This document shows, piece after piece, positions 53,736 through 64,000 of a DNA stretch of 64,000 bases (positions within the stretch are counted from its first letter, which is position 1; each line of letters begins with the position of its first letter). Source of the DNA: Panax quinquefolius (Eukaryota; Streptophyta; Magnoliopsida; Apiales; Araliaceae). A model generated the notes under the pieces. The model was not told the origin of the DNA. It made no database searches and saw only the letters and a program-made list of their open reading frames with translations. The DNA is taken from the NCBI GenBank assembly GCA_020205615.1, contig CM035160.1, positions 150,331,991 through 150,395,990 on the forward strand, in the 5' to 3' direction. Made by a program: the position numbers and the translations under genes.

Positions 53736-56093
53736 TTATTAAATTGTGGAAATGATCTGGTTACGTTGATTATGATGAGAGTCATAATAAAAGCATTAGA
53801 CTGATGAAAATCATGGTTATATGAAGTATTAGTAAGTGCTATGATGAGTTATGTTGGTTATTATGTGAAAACATGAAAGTTTCTTAGAAATCACAAAGGG
53901 TTGAAAATCAGATTTTGGAGAAAATGGAACATTAAATTCAATTGACCATATCTCCTATTATATTTTGAATTTTTGAGTGTGGTCAAGTTCTAGAGTTAGA
54001 TCTATGAGTTTTGTAGCATCTCCAAGTGAAATTACTGGAAAAGGTGTTGTAGATTTTCGTGTGGACTGATTTTAGCAAATGAGTCAAAAGCTGAAAATTA
54101 CCGAAATTCTACTGTCCAGATTTTTAGAAGGGCTGTTTTGGCCACTTAATTTGTGAGAAAATTCTGGCCTTTTGGGACATAAAAGTATATGGTATAAGGT
54201 ACCTCCTGTCCAAAAATGAGCTCATTTAGACTTAAAATGAGCAAGTTATGACCATTTCAATATTTAGATTTTTCCGACGAAAAACTCTATAACCGGAGTT
54301 CTATAACTTCGATGATCATGAAATTTAAACTGGAAGATCACGTTAACATGTGTAAGATCCTGCCAAGATTTGGGAATTTCTGGCGTTAAACTTGAGGTAG
54401 CTAATTTCTTAAGGAATTAATTAGAAATTAATTTTTGAAAAATAGTAAATAAATTTTTAAAATTCCGAGAAAAATATATGTTCAATATGGGACTATATTC
54501 TGCTAAATCCCAGAAAAGAAATATTTTTGGGACTGATTTGATATTTTTCATGAAAATGCACCAGTTATGAGTATATGAGTTAAATGTGTTATGTGAAGTA
54601 ACAAAGTTGGAAAATAGGATTTTATAGCTTGGGAATCCTATATAAGGTATATGCAGATTTTTGATAAGGGATTTGATCATTGGTGATGAAATCTTATGAG
54701 TATGAAATTTTTGAATGATTAAATGCATTATTTGATATAGTGTAAACAATTGAAATAAATTATTTATAAGTTTAAGAGGTGATTAAAATATTGTTATAAT
54801 ATTAATAATATTAAATTATGAGTTTATTAAGTGATTGATAATATTTGGATAAATTTAAAGTCTTTAATATTTATCCTTGTCTTCGTTTGATTAATGCTTA
54901 TATCATTGTCATCATCCTCGTGCTTATATGATAATAAAAGTTATCTTGGCTTACGTGCAAAGATGGACTGTGGATTATTGAATTGTATATCTTTGGCTTA
55001 CGTGCAAAGATGGACTGTTGATTGTTGGTTTTATAGTTTTATATCTTTGGCTTACGTGCAGAGATGGACTTGGTGTGATTATGACTAGGGATTTTTCGGT
55101 ATAGTCATGACCATTGATGATTTAGTGAATATCCTTGGCCCGTAGTACAGAGATGATTAGAAGATGTGGTTTATTTATTAATCTGAGTCTCAGCGTTAAA
55201 AGTTGATGAAAACATTTTTTTAAATCATAGAAGATAGTAGGCTTTATTTTCTACTTGACTCTTCTAATGGATTGCTTATTCCGCTGCAGTTAAACTTGAT
55301 GTCTATTGTATTTTATAAGTTTAATATTGTTGAAGACTATTGATAATTTATTCTGCTTTATCTTAGTCATAATATTTCTTACTGGGCTAGTTGTGCTCAC
55401 CCTTTTTTTCACTGTTCTCTTCAAGAAATGAGAATATAGCTAGGACGAGTCGGGGAAAGGAGTGACGGTCAAGATGATAGCATTAGTAGTCCTCACTATT
55501 CTGATTAAATAGTGTGACAATAAATGTATTGAGGACTCCTTTGAGTTTGTATACTTCGCCTAGATGACAATATACGATTAAAAACTCTTAGATTATGTTT
55601 TGTCGTATTTTACCTGCAGTTGTATTATTAAGATGTATTTTAATTTTGTACCATGTATTTGGCGACTCAAGATGGGTGATGAATACCTATTTTTGGGGGC
55701 GTCACAACTTTCAAATAATTGCACATTGATCCACACACACACACACACATTCATATAACAATTTCTTTGAAAAGTGACGGTCACCGTGGTAACACGGATG
55801 TCGGGGGGTGCCTAACACCTTCCCTCCGCATAATCAAGCCCCCGGATCCAAAATGAATCTCAGTTTCACATACCCGTCTAGCAGTGTCAAATCACTGAGT
55901 CAATGTGCAAACCTTTTTCGGTTGCGTTGGTGCAACCAGTTAAATACACCAACTGGCGACTCTTAAAGTCAAATCGTCGACATTATACATGTCGGACCTT
56001 TTTCACTTGTTTTTTCAAACAAATCTCACATTAACATGAGAACACCAAAGAACAAGTAACGAAAAGGGACACTCAAAAATCCCGACGTCGACA

Positions 56094-56113
56094 GGTGACG
56101 ACTCTGCTGGGGA
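56094..56113 (+). other. Tat/Ogre primer-binding site
   Basis: GGTGACGACTCTGCTGGGGA follows the LTR end directly. It resembles the TGGCGACTCTGCTGGGGA PBS known for Ogre elements, which is assigned to tRNA-Arg in the literature I recall. Confidence 0.7.
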
Positions 56114-56784
56114 CTCCATTAAGAGGGCTTCAGCCGCTATTTACATTTACATTTATGATGAATGTGTACGAATGCATCTTAATTACTGCATTACTAAATA
56201 TCTATCTGTGATATTAGTGCTTCGCACATGTCATCATTTTGCATAAACGGTGAGACACGTTGTATGTGAATGTATGTTGTGTGGTCCCTCTACCAGGAGG
56301 CTATCCTATCGGTGTTTGATTATTGGACTCGTGGGAAGAATGATTCCCCGGGGCTCAGGAAAGGCACCACTCAGATTCGCTCCAGTTAAACGACCGGGTT
56401 AACTTCCCGTCAAGTAGATTGCGATGATCTGGGAACCTTCATGCCAAAAAGTCGCGAGAGTAACCCTAAGATAGGTCAGCCTCTGATAAACCAAACGCGG
56501 AGGGAAGTCTCTTCATACTTTCCATTTTAAATTACCTGTAAAAACATTTACTTGTAATTCTATTCCATGTTCATTCATATGTAATAGAAAATATGAAAAA
56601 TATTTGTGCATGCATGACATGTTATCAATTAACAACCGGTTTTGCAGGACAAAATTCCTAAAACGGACATGTTATGATAACATTTATATTACCCTAAGAC
56701 TAAACTACGTAAGTCTTTTGTAGGGAAGCAATTGGGTCTGTTACCCACTCAAAATCAAAAAAGGCCGCGAGCCTACAACCAATC
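56114..56784. other. Tat/Ogre leader between PBS and gag
   Basis: No reading frame. This is the expected untranslated leader; it contains GGCTCAGGAAAGGCACCACT-type sequence and AT-rich parts but no domain I recognise. Confidence 0.5.
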
Positions 56785-58275
56785 ATGTCTTCTTCTGACC
56801 AGTCTAATACTGTCTCCAGAGATGAATTTGACGGATTGAGTAAACAAATCACAGACTTGGCTGTTCTACTAAAAGAATTACACCAGTCTACTCAGGGTAC
56901 GAAGATACCTACACAAAGAATTCTCTACACAAGGAGGAGTTCAAGGTTTGGAAAAAATAATTCCAGAACCTCGGTTGGATACAACCAACAAAGACCCTGA
57001 AAGCACCCATCTCAAAGGAGATCTAGACACCGGTGATATCAGGAAGAAAGTCCTTCAAATGGAGGAAACTATTCGCGTTCTCAAAGGGATTGGAACCCAT
57101 GGTAGTGTTTCATATACAGACCTTTGTATATTTCTTGGTGTTCATTATGCAGAAAAATTCAAGACCTTTGATTTTGAAAAATATGACAGATTAGGGAATC
57201 CTTATACATATTTAAAAGTGTTCATTGGAGAACTTAGATCTTACGCAGAAAATGAAAAGTCTCAAAATGCAAATTGTTTGAAAAAGTTTATTTGAGAAGC
57301 CGGCTCATGGTATACAGATTAGACAACTCTAAGATTCATAAATTTGGGAAGAGTCGCTCACGCCTTCCTCACTCAATACGCTTTTCAATCTCGGATGGCT
57401 CTGGACCGATACCAAATTACCAAGGTCAATAAAATGATCCTAATGAGTCATTTAGAGAAATGCGCTCAAAGGTGGAGCGCCTTCGCTCAAGTTATTCCTT
57501 CCATGATGTAATCGAAATGGTCATGACCTTCATAGATGTCTGGAAGATCCTTTCTATGAAAGAGTTCTATCTGGTATTGGCAAACCATTCTCTGAAATGA
57601 TCAAACACGGTGAGATGGCTGAAATGGGATTGAACTCCGGTAAAATTCAAGACCTAGCCGCTCTTAAAGTCGTTGCTGAACACATCCAGTCCGGATCTTA
57701 TGGAAACAACCCCTGGAGGGTCCATAAAAAGAAAGAGGAGGATGTTTCCTTGATACTACAAGGACAAAAAGGCAATCCAAGCATGCCTATGCAGAGGAGA
57801 AACTACTCCCCTTTTTCATCACAATCTTCAAACCCTCCATTTCCTAAAAGTGGAGAAGTAAAGCGACCTCGAACGTTCAGACCCTTAGGGGACTCGCTTG
57901 AGAATATTTTTGCTCTTCTGACTGCTCAGAAGAGAATTACACATCTTCTTCCACCAGCCAACCCTAATGGGAGGGGTTTTAATGCTACTTGGAAGTGTGC
58001 TTATCATACCGGGGCACCTGGACATGATACTCAAGATTGTTGGGCCTTAGAAACATAATATTCAAGATCTAATAGACAACGGTGAGATCGTGGTCACAAA
58101 GCCAGATCAACCTCATGTGCAAGACAACCCTCTTCCTCAACACAAAGACGAAGAGGTCAACATGATCAGTTGGAGCACTGTACAAGGTTCCAATTCTAAT
58201 GGCGAATCATCCCAATCCATCATAGACGGTGTTGACAAATGGGATTATGCAAAGTTCCAGTTTACCATAAAATGA
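56785..58275 (+). pseudogene. Tat/Ogre gag, first part
   Basis: The ATG at 56785 (MSSSDQSNTVSRDEFDGLSK) starts a coiled-coil-like N-terminus. A frame change at about 56930 leads to DIRKKVLQMEETIRVLKG, the gag core KYDRLGNPYTYLKVFIGELR (57180) and, after a TGA at 57295, AGSWYT-like and AFLTQYAFQSRMALDRY text. After more shifts it continues MIKHGEMAEMGLNSGKIQDL and a CX2HX5HX4C module (CAYHTGAPGHDTQDC, about 57997). Not translatable as one frame. Confidence 0.75.
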
Positions 58276-58278
58276 AAG

Positions 58279-59127
58279 ATGAAAGCTCTTTGCAAACAAA
58301 TTGAGCAATTGGCAGAACTAGTGACCCACCAGCATCAAGTCACACGTCAATTAATCAGGCAGGAGTATGCCTATCTCTTTCCTTTTGTTATGGATGCTTC
58401 CTCACCACCTTCAGAAAGCGAAGCTATGGAGGATAAGGTTGCGAAGAGAGCAAATGCTAAAGCCCGTCAGGATTTTGCCAATCAGAGGGAATTCACCTAT
58501 TTGGGCCAATCTATGGAGGAGATACTGCAGATGTTGATCAACGAAGGAAGAATTATCTTCCTTCTCCCTCCAATCAATCCACGTCTAGGACCGTTTAATT
58601 TTGATGAAGTGTGTCAATATCATTCACATTCTCGCGGTCACAGCACAGAAGAATGTTGGGCACTCCGTCATCTTATTCAGAATCTTATTGATAGCGGTGT
58701 CCTACAAATAGCAGATGATTACACTGTGCAACTCAAGGGTGGGAATGAATATCCTACCAAATGGAAGGGATCAGTAGCAGTTATATCCGAAGTGGATGAT
58801 GAGACTGTCAAAGTATTTCCCATACAACCAATTCAACTTAAAGGAGTTGAAAATCCTTTGAAAGTGGCCGCACCAGAGCCAATTTCTTTATCTTTCAGAC
58901 CACAACATCCTGTTGTCAGCTTACACAAAGTTCCATGGAATTATGGAGAAGCTGAAGGATCCACGTCTTATACTACTGCTACAGTGTCGAAGGAGAATCC
59001 ACTGTACCTTCCTCAACGGGTTATTAAACCTACTTGCAAAGCAAAGGGGAAGTTGCCCGTGGAGAAGATTAAAAAATTCCTTCGTACTATGGGCCACAAT
59101 GAACCCAAAGTGGTTTTAAACTTGTGA
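58279..59127 (+). pseudogene. Tat/Ogre gag, second part with a second CX2HX5HX4C module
   Basis: A 282-residue open frame starting MKALCKQIEQLAELVTHQHQ. The middle (TYLGQSMEEILQMLINEGRI, then LLPPINP and CQYHSHSRGHSTEEC at about 58613-58657, then HLIQNLIDSGVLQ) repeats the layout of the module at 57875-58085. The end is a linker to protease (LRTMGHNEPKVVLNL). Confidence 0.72.
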
Positions 59128-59157
59128 GAAGCTCCACACCAGATTTCGATACTAGAT

Positions 59158-59922
59158 TTGGTTTTCTCTTCCAAGGATTATCGGAAGATCTTGTTGAAGG
59201 TTTTAGAAGAAGCCTACTTGCTAAAGTCAGTGGATGTGGAAAAATTTCAACATTTGGTTGATCACATTTTCAACAACAATGTGATATCCTTCACTGATGA
59301 TGACATACCTCCCGAAGGGACTGGTTATTGCAAGACTTTGCATATTACAGTTTTGTCTTCCGGGTACATGCTAGCAGGAGTATTGATAGATGGAGGCTTA
59401 TCTCTAAATATCTGTCCTTATGCCACCTTGGAAAAGATGAATATCAATCTCAAGCGGATCCAAAGCAGCCATACGATTATCAGAGCTTTTGATGGATCCC
59501 GGCGAAATTCTGTTGGAAAGATTGAATTGTCAATTAAGATTGGTCCCAATACATTCAATATATCCTTTCACGTCCTCAAAATAGACTCAGGATACAACCT
59601 GCTCTTGGGGAGACCATAGATACACATGGCTGGAGCTATTCCCTCCACCTTACATCAACAACTCAAATACATTATCAACAACAGTCTAGTCACTGTCAAC
59701 GATGAGCCGGATTGTCCTGAACAAGGAACTCTACCAATTATCAGCTTCAATTCAGAAGTTGAACCGACCAGTTTCCATACTTTGGAAGTGAGTAACACGC
59801 AATACCATTCTATTGGAGCACCACTTCCCACACCCAAGATTTCTACCGAGGTTATGTCGGCCACTCAAGAAATGATGTTATTGGGTCATCAACCTGGACA
59901 AGGGCTTGGTAAAGATAAGTAG
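59158..59922 (+). pseudogene. Tat/Ogre aspartic protease and G-patch-like tail
   Basis: GVLIDGGLSLNICPYATLEK occupies the active-site place (DNGSALN is usual, so the second residue is Gly here). YNLLLGRP and a stop follow at 59619, then HMAGAIPSTLHQQLKY in the same frame. The tail MLLGHQPGQGLGKDK is the glycine-rich patch often seen before RT in Tat elements; it ends in a stop. Confidence 0.7.
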
Positions 59923-60017
59923 GGTATTAAGCACCCTATCCAAATGTCCAAATAAATCGAATAATCGAACTAGGCTATTCTCGCCAGTTCAATCACGAGA
60001 ATCTCATAAGCACAAGA

Positions 60018-60771
60018 GTGTTCCTCGAGCTTCATCCAAGACGGCGATTTTCTATACCTTTACCTCATGAGTTGATGCAATCTCCAGTAAAGGTTTCAGC
60101 CCATATTGTGGCTATGCTGTTTCCAAAACTAGTGCCAATCAAAGCTAAAGAGGTGCTGATTCTTGATCCCGAGGCGGAAGAAAAGCAACGGAAACGTAAA
60201 CATGACCTTGCCTTGATGATGGCAGGTATTTGCGTCATTGTTCATGATGAACATACAAACAGATACACCCCAGACGATGATTTCTCAGATGTCATGGTTA
60301 TCATTCGGGAGAAGGAAGACAATGACGATCCTTCCATCACTGCAGTCCATTAGGACTTTTCCCTCGACAATTGGAGCAGCACTCCATGCATTGGTCGATG
60401 AGGGTAAAATGGGCAGAAAATCCCTCTGCCCTGTAGATAACTTTAATTGTTTATTTTCCTTTACAGCACTAGCAGTTATTTTATCAAGTACATGCTAACA
60501 CTTTTGTATGATCGAACAGTTGCATATATTAAGTGAAAGCATCTTTTGTTTCAGAGGACTCGAATTTAGATGTGCCTCGTCCTTCATTGATGACATGCCT
60601 TCTCTCCACAAGGGTCAGAACTTTGATACAAAATTGGACTCAGCCTTGATGGACATCCAAGAGGACATTGAGACACCTCAGGAGATTAAGGAATGGGTCG
60701 CAGACAAACCCAAACCCAATCTTGATCAAACCACTTCTTTCAATCTTGGAACCTTAGACAACCCTAGCTAA
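60018..60771 (+). pseudogene. Tat/Ogre linker between protease and RT
   Basis: Open stretches 60018-60353 and 60508-60771 carry no enzymatic motif. They include a Pro-rich start (LHPRRRFSIPLPHELM) and SSFIDDMPSLHKGQNFDTKL, the position normally occupied by a poorly conserved linker. Confidence 0.5.
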
Positions 60772-60789
60772 TCCAGATTGGTTCAGACG

Positions 60790-61490
60790 TTACCACAAAT
60801 CAACGGAATGACATGGTTGCACTGTTAACCCAATTCCAGGATGTGTTTGCATGGTCTCATGAAGACATGGTGGGTTTGTCCACTGACATTGTTCTTCATT
60901 GCCTTCCCATTAAAGAACGATTCAAGCCAGTTGCAGAAACTCAGGCGATTGAAACCTGAGTGGAGTTTAAAGGTCAAAGAAGAAATTGTGAAACAATTTC
61001 AAGCTGGCATCATCATGGTGTCTACATATTCGGAGTGGATATCCAACATTGTTCCCGTGCCTAAACCAGGGGGAAATGTGCGAGTTTGCGTGGATTACCG
61101 GGATTTGTATAAAGCTTGACTTAAAGATAGCTTTCCCGTACCCTTTATCCACATTCTTATTGACAATACTGCTCAATACGGCATGTACTCCTTTGCTGAT
61201 TGCTTTGCGGGGTACCATTAGATTATGGTTGCTGAGGAAGATCGTGAGAAAACTGCTTTCATCACGCCTTGGGGAACCTTTTACTACAGACGGTTGTCAT
61301 TCGGCCTCATTAACGCCGGGGCAACTTATCAGCGAGGTATGATGGCTCTTTTCCATGATTTAATGCACAAGGATATAGAGATCTACGTGGATGATATCAT
61401 TGTCAAATCCTGGAAGGAGGATGACCATTTAGACCATCTCAAAAAGCTTTTCAACAGTCATGTAAGTCTTACTTGAAGTTGAATCCTTGA
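60790..61490 (+). pseudogene. Tat/Ogre reverse transcriptase
   Basis: Motifs in changing frames: DMVGLS-type text (60865), KVKEEIVKQFQAGIIMVSTY (60970), WISNIVPVPKPGGNVRVCVD (61036), SFADCFAGYH followed by a stop (61190), ITPWGTFYYRRLSFGLINAG (61262) and catalytic IYVDDIIVKS (61381). Stops at about 61100 and 61220 and a frame break at about 61475 inactivate it. Confidence 0.8.
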
Positions 61491-61518
61491 AGCGCGCTTT
61501 GGTGTTAAGTCGTGCAAG

Positions 61519-62134
61519 TTGCTAGGTTTCCTAGTCAGCCATAAAGGGATTGAACTGGATCCTACCAAAATACAGGCCATCAAGGAAATGCCCATTCCTC
61601 AGATAGAGAAGGAAATACGGAGATTTTTGGGAAGAATCAATTTCATTAGCAGATTCATTTCTCAACTCACAGCAACCTGTGAGCCTATCTTCAAGCTATT
61701 AAGGAAGAACTCCTCCATGAAATGGAACGATGAGTGTCAAAAAGCCTTCCTCACAATCAAAGAGCAACTGATTAACGCTCCTATTTTGGTACCTCCCAGG
61801 GATGGTGTCCCCCTGTTCATGTACCTATCCATAAATGACAATGCCATGGGCTGCATGCTGGGGCAAAAAGACAATAGAGGCCAAGAACGAGCTATCTATT
61901 ACCTCAGCAAAAGATTCAACATCAGTGAACACAAGTACACTCTGATCGAGAAGACTTGTTGTGCTTTAGCATGGGCTTCCATGAGGTTACAGCATTACCT
62001 CCATGGTCACACAACCCATCTCATATCCCGAATGGATCCTCTCAAGTATGCGTTCAGTAAGCCCATACTGAATTGTCGACTGTCCAGATGGCAGTTGATC
62101 CTACAACAATCTGACATCGTCTACGTGATGTAAA
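61519..62134 (+). pseudogene. Tat/Ogre RT connection and first RNase H
   Basis: LGFLVSHKGIELDPTKIQAI (thumb end), then IRRFLGRINFISRFI, KWNDECQKAFLTIKEQL, VPLFMYLSINDNAMGCMLGQ (the catalytic Asp place is Ser/Ile-rich, so degenerate), TLIEKTCCALAWA and HTTHLISRMDPLKYAFSK. This matches the inactive first RNase H seen in Tat elements. Confidence 0.75.
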
Positions 62135-62269
62135 AGTCTGTCAAAGGTCAAGGAATTGCGGATCAACTGGCCGCCGCACCTGTAGGGGATTACAAACCCT
62201 TAGAAACATACTTTCCTGACGAAGGAGTAATGAAAATTCAGCTACAACATCAGTACGATACATGCCGTA

Positions 62270-62660
62270 CGTGGAGAATGTATTTTGATGGAGTTGTTAA
62301 TTTAGAAGGCTCTGGAGCTGGAGCAGTTTTAATATCCGGTACGGGGGAGCAGTATCCCGTCGCCGTCAAATTGCAGCTTTGTCAAAGACCAACAACACAA
62401 ATTTGAGTATGAAGGTCAGATCATGGGGCTAAAACTTGCCCGTTTAATGGGCATCAGGCGGTTAACTTTCTTTGGGGATTCCGAATTGGTAATCAAGCAA
62501 TCCATAGGAATCTATCAAACCAAAGAATTACATTTGCTGTCTTACCATCGGCAAGTTTTACAGATGGATTTGGAGTTCGCAGAAATCTCCTTTCTACACA
62601 TTCCTCATAATAGGAATGATTTTACAGATGCATTAGCAACGTTGGCCTCCTTGGTTTACA
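62270..62660 (+). pseudogene. Second (archaeal-type) RNase H of Tat/Ogre element
   Basis: WRMYFDGVVNLEGSGAGAVL holds the first Asp. After a frame change near 62400, GLKLARLMGIRRLTFFGDSE holds Asp in GDSELV, and HIPHNRNDFTDALATLAS holds the last Asp. A second RNase H after the first is diagnostic of the Tat lineage. Confidence 0.8.
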
Positions 62661-62739
62661 TATCTGACAAGGAAAACATGTCAAGCATCACGTTTACTCT
62701 GCAAAGAGCCCTACTCTATGGGAATTACATTGGAGAAGT

Positions 62740-63942
62740 GTCGGATGAGCTACCTCCCATCCACAACCCTTGGTATCAGTACATCAAGGAGTATCTACGA
62801 GATGGATCTACACCCGCTGAGGCGAGCCTAATTGAGAAGAGGCGGATTCATCGTCTTGCTATAAAATTCTACCTGAGCGGAGATGCACTCTACAAAAGAG
62901 ATGCTGGATTAGGTCTCCTCAGATGTCTGGATAAAGACCAAGCTCAAAGACTCATGGTGGAGTATGTGGCCCTCACATGAGCGGACCCCTACTTGTCAAG
63001 AAGATCCTCAGAACAGGGCATTATTGGCTTACACTCAAAGCTAACTGTGATGATCACGTCAAGAGGTGCTATCAATGCCAGATTCATGGGAATGCTATCC
63101 ACGCCCCTCCAAGGGAACTACATAATATGAGTTCGCCATGGCCCTTCTCAATGTGGGGAATGGACGTGATCGTGCCCATCGAGCCCAAAGCCAGTAATGG
63201 ACATAGATTTATATTCACCATGATCGACTACTTCACCAAATGGGTAGAAGCAGCCTCCTTCCCCAGGGTTACTAAAGAAGTTATCATCGCTTTCATCGTA
63301 AACAATGTCGGTAGGTCGATATGGACAACCGAGGAGGTTATTGTGGTCGATAATGCTAAGAACCTCAACAACAAAATGATGGAGGAGTTATGCAGAAAAT
63401 TCTACATCAAACATTTCAACTCCGTCATCTACAGTCAGAAGATGAATGGTGCTGTTGAAGCAGCTAATAAAAACATCAAAAAGATCATGTAGAAAATGTC
63501 CGCCAATCACAAAGGATGGCCCGACCTCTTCGCTCGACTTTATTAGCCTACGTAACTTCCATGCAAACTTCCATTGGGGCAACCCCTACTCATTAGTCTA
63601 TGGGATGGAAGCAAAGGTCCCCCATAGAAGTGGAAATGGAATCCCTCGTAGTATTGATGGATGCTCAGCTTGGATGAAGACCAATTGGTACAAGACAGTA
63701 TCACCAATTGTCTCGATGAGCGAAAAGCGATCCGCGGCTATCTTCCATGGTCGATTATATCAAGAAAGGATCACACGATCCTACAATGTAAAATTCGACT
63801 ACGAAAATTCAAACAACACGACTTGGTTTTGAAGAAGATCATTGACAACCAAGATCAATCTAAGGAAAATTCGCTTCCTAATCGGGAAGGCCCATTTGTT
63901 GTCAAGGAAGTATTGACAGGAGGTGCTGCTCTCAAATTGTAG
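62740..63942 (+). pseudogene. Tat/Ogre integrase, broken near its C-terminus
   Basis: NPWYQYIKEYLRDGSTP and LYKRDAGLGLLRCLDKDQA (62880) lead into the zinc domain GHYWLTLKANCDDHVKRCYQC (63018), core GMDVIVPIEPK (first Asp, 63162), VVDNAKNLNNKMM (second Asp, 63345) and GAVEAANKNIKKIM (Glu, 63450). A stop at 63490 and frameshifts follow, then VLKKIIDNQ and GPFVVKEVLTGGAALKL. One frame break at about 62977 splits the zinc domain. Confidence 0.78.
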
Positions 63943-64000
63943 AAATGGATGGCGATGAATTTCCACGACTTATCAACTCGCACATCGTGAAAGCGGTACT

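Larger units (their letters stand above)
51540..55706 (+). mobile_element. Solo LTR (plus) in the Tat/Ogre 5' LTR
   Basis: Starts TGTGAGTCCCCAGATTTT and ends TTTTTGGGGGCGTCACA, with exact TSD ACTTT (51535-51539 and 55707-55711). LTR only, no PBS or coding. Same family as 30964-33597, 33829-41617 and 44913-48124. Confidence 0.85.
49117..56093 (+). repeat. Tat/Ogre 5' LTR (split by a solo LTR)
   Basis: Starts TGTAGACACTCAAAATTTT and ends CCCGACGTCGACA, so TG...CA with matching inverted tips (TGTAGAC and GTCGACA). Without the 51540-55706 insertion and one TSD it is about 2.8 kb. It contains two copies of a CAAACCGGCGATAACCCCGG segment (49672 and 49797) and an AT-rich tandem array (50590-50935). 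Confidence 0.8.
49117..64000 (+). mobile_element. Tat/Ogre-lineage Gypsy element, 5' LTR to integrase, runs off window
   Basis: The LTR begins TGTAGACACTC inside the Tekay-like pol. The LTR end is followed by a PBS like that of Ogre elements. Then come gag, protease, RT, RNase H, a second RNase H and integrase. The second (archaeal-type) RNase H is the known mark of the Tat lineage. Stops and frameshifts in gag, RT and integrase show the copy is inactive. The 3' LTR lies outside the window. Confidence 0.85.

Noticed and set aside
51540..55706. Reading this LTR as the 3' LTR of the Tekay-like element that starts at 30964
   Set aside because: It has its own exact TSD (ACTTT) inside the Tat/Ogre LTR and is well diverged from the 5' LTR at 30964, so it is an independent solo LTR.

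Overview
The window is eukaryotic nuclear DNA from a plant, most likely a eudicot. The evidence is one spliced gene whose protein matches the plant P4-ATPase ALA1, set in dense plant-type LTR retrotransposons (Copia, chromovirus and Tat/Ogre types) and plant MITEs (Stowaway and hAT types). Overall base composition is AT-rich. I see no rRNA or tRNA gene, no prokaryotic operon and no CRISPR array.

Region 1 (1-23852) is the only host gene. It is an ALA1-like phospholipid flippase on the minus strand. Seven coding exons run from the ATG at 22017 to the TAA at 942. All splice phases agree and give a 1333-residue protein. Six introns are ordinary or short except intron 5 (1692-17545), which is about 15.9 kb and is largely built of nested transposons. 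Target-site duplications (TSDs) give the order. An old Copia relic with an inverted duplicate came first. A Gypsy gag-protease element (2355-12312, minus) entered one arm of that inverted repeat. A Copia element (6711-12295, plus) then entered the Gypsy LTR, and a hAT MITE and a Stowaway MITE entered the Copia LTRs. A second hAT MITE, a MITE with a 9-bp TSD and a second Stowaway lie elsewhere in the same intron.

Region 2 (23853-30632) is a structurally complete but decayed chromovirus with TSD AATAG. The end of its pol reading frame lies inside the LTR.

Region 3 (30964-49116) is the 5' LTR and the gag-pol body of a Tekay/Del-like Gypsy element. It is interrupted by two solo LTRs of its own LTR family, both inverted relative to it (33829-41617 with TSD GTGGA; 44913-48124 with TSD GATTC). 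The first of these contains a third LTR in the opposite orientation. The body is then cut by the start of a Tat/Ogre-type element.

Region 4 (49117-64000) is that Tat/Ogre element, running off the window. It has a long 5' LTR split by a further solo LTR of the region 3 family (51540-55706, TSD ACTTT), then PBS, gag, protease, RT, RNase H, a second RNase H and integrase. The last domain is interrupted by stops.

Most of the interest is in two things: the transposon-swollen flippase intron, and the LTR family that repeatedly inserted into itself and into its neighbour, with LTRs carrying variable tandem arrays of short inverted repeats. I did not find a convincing new multi-gene system.
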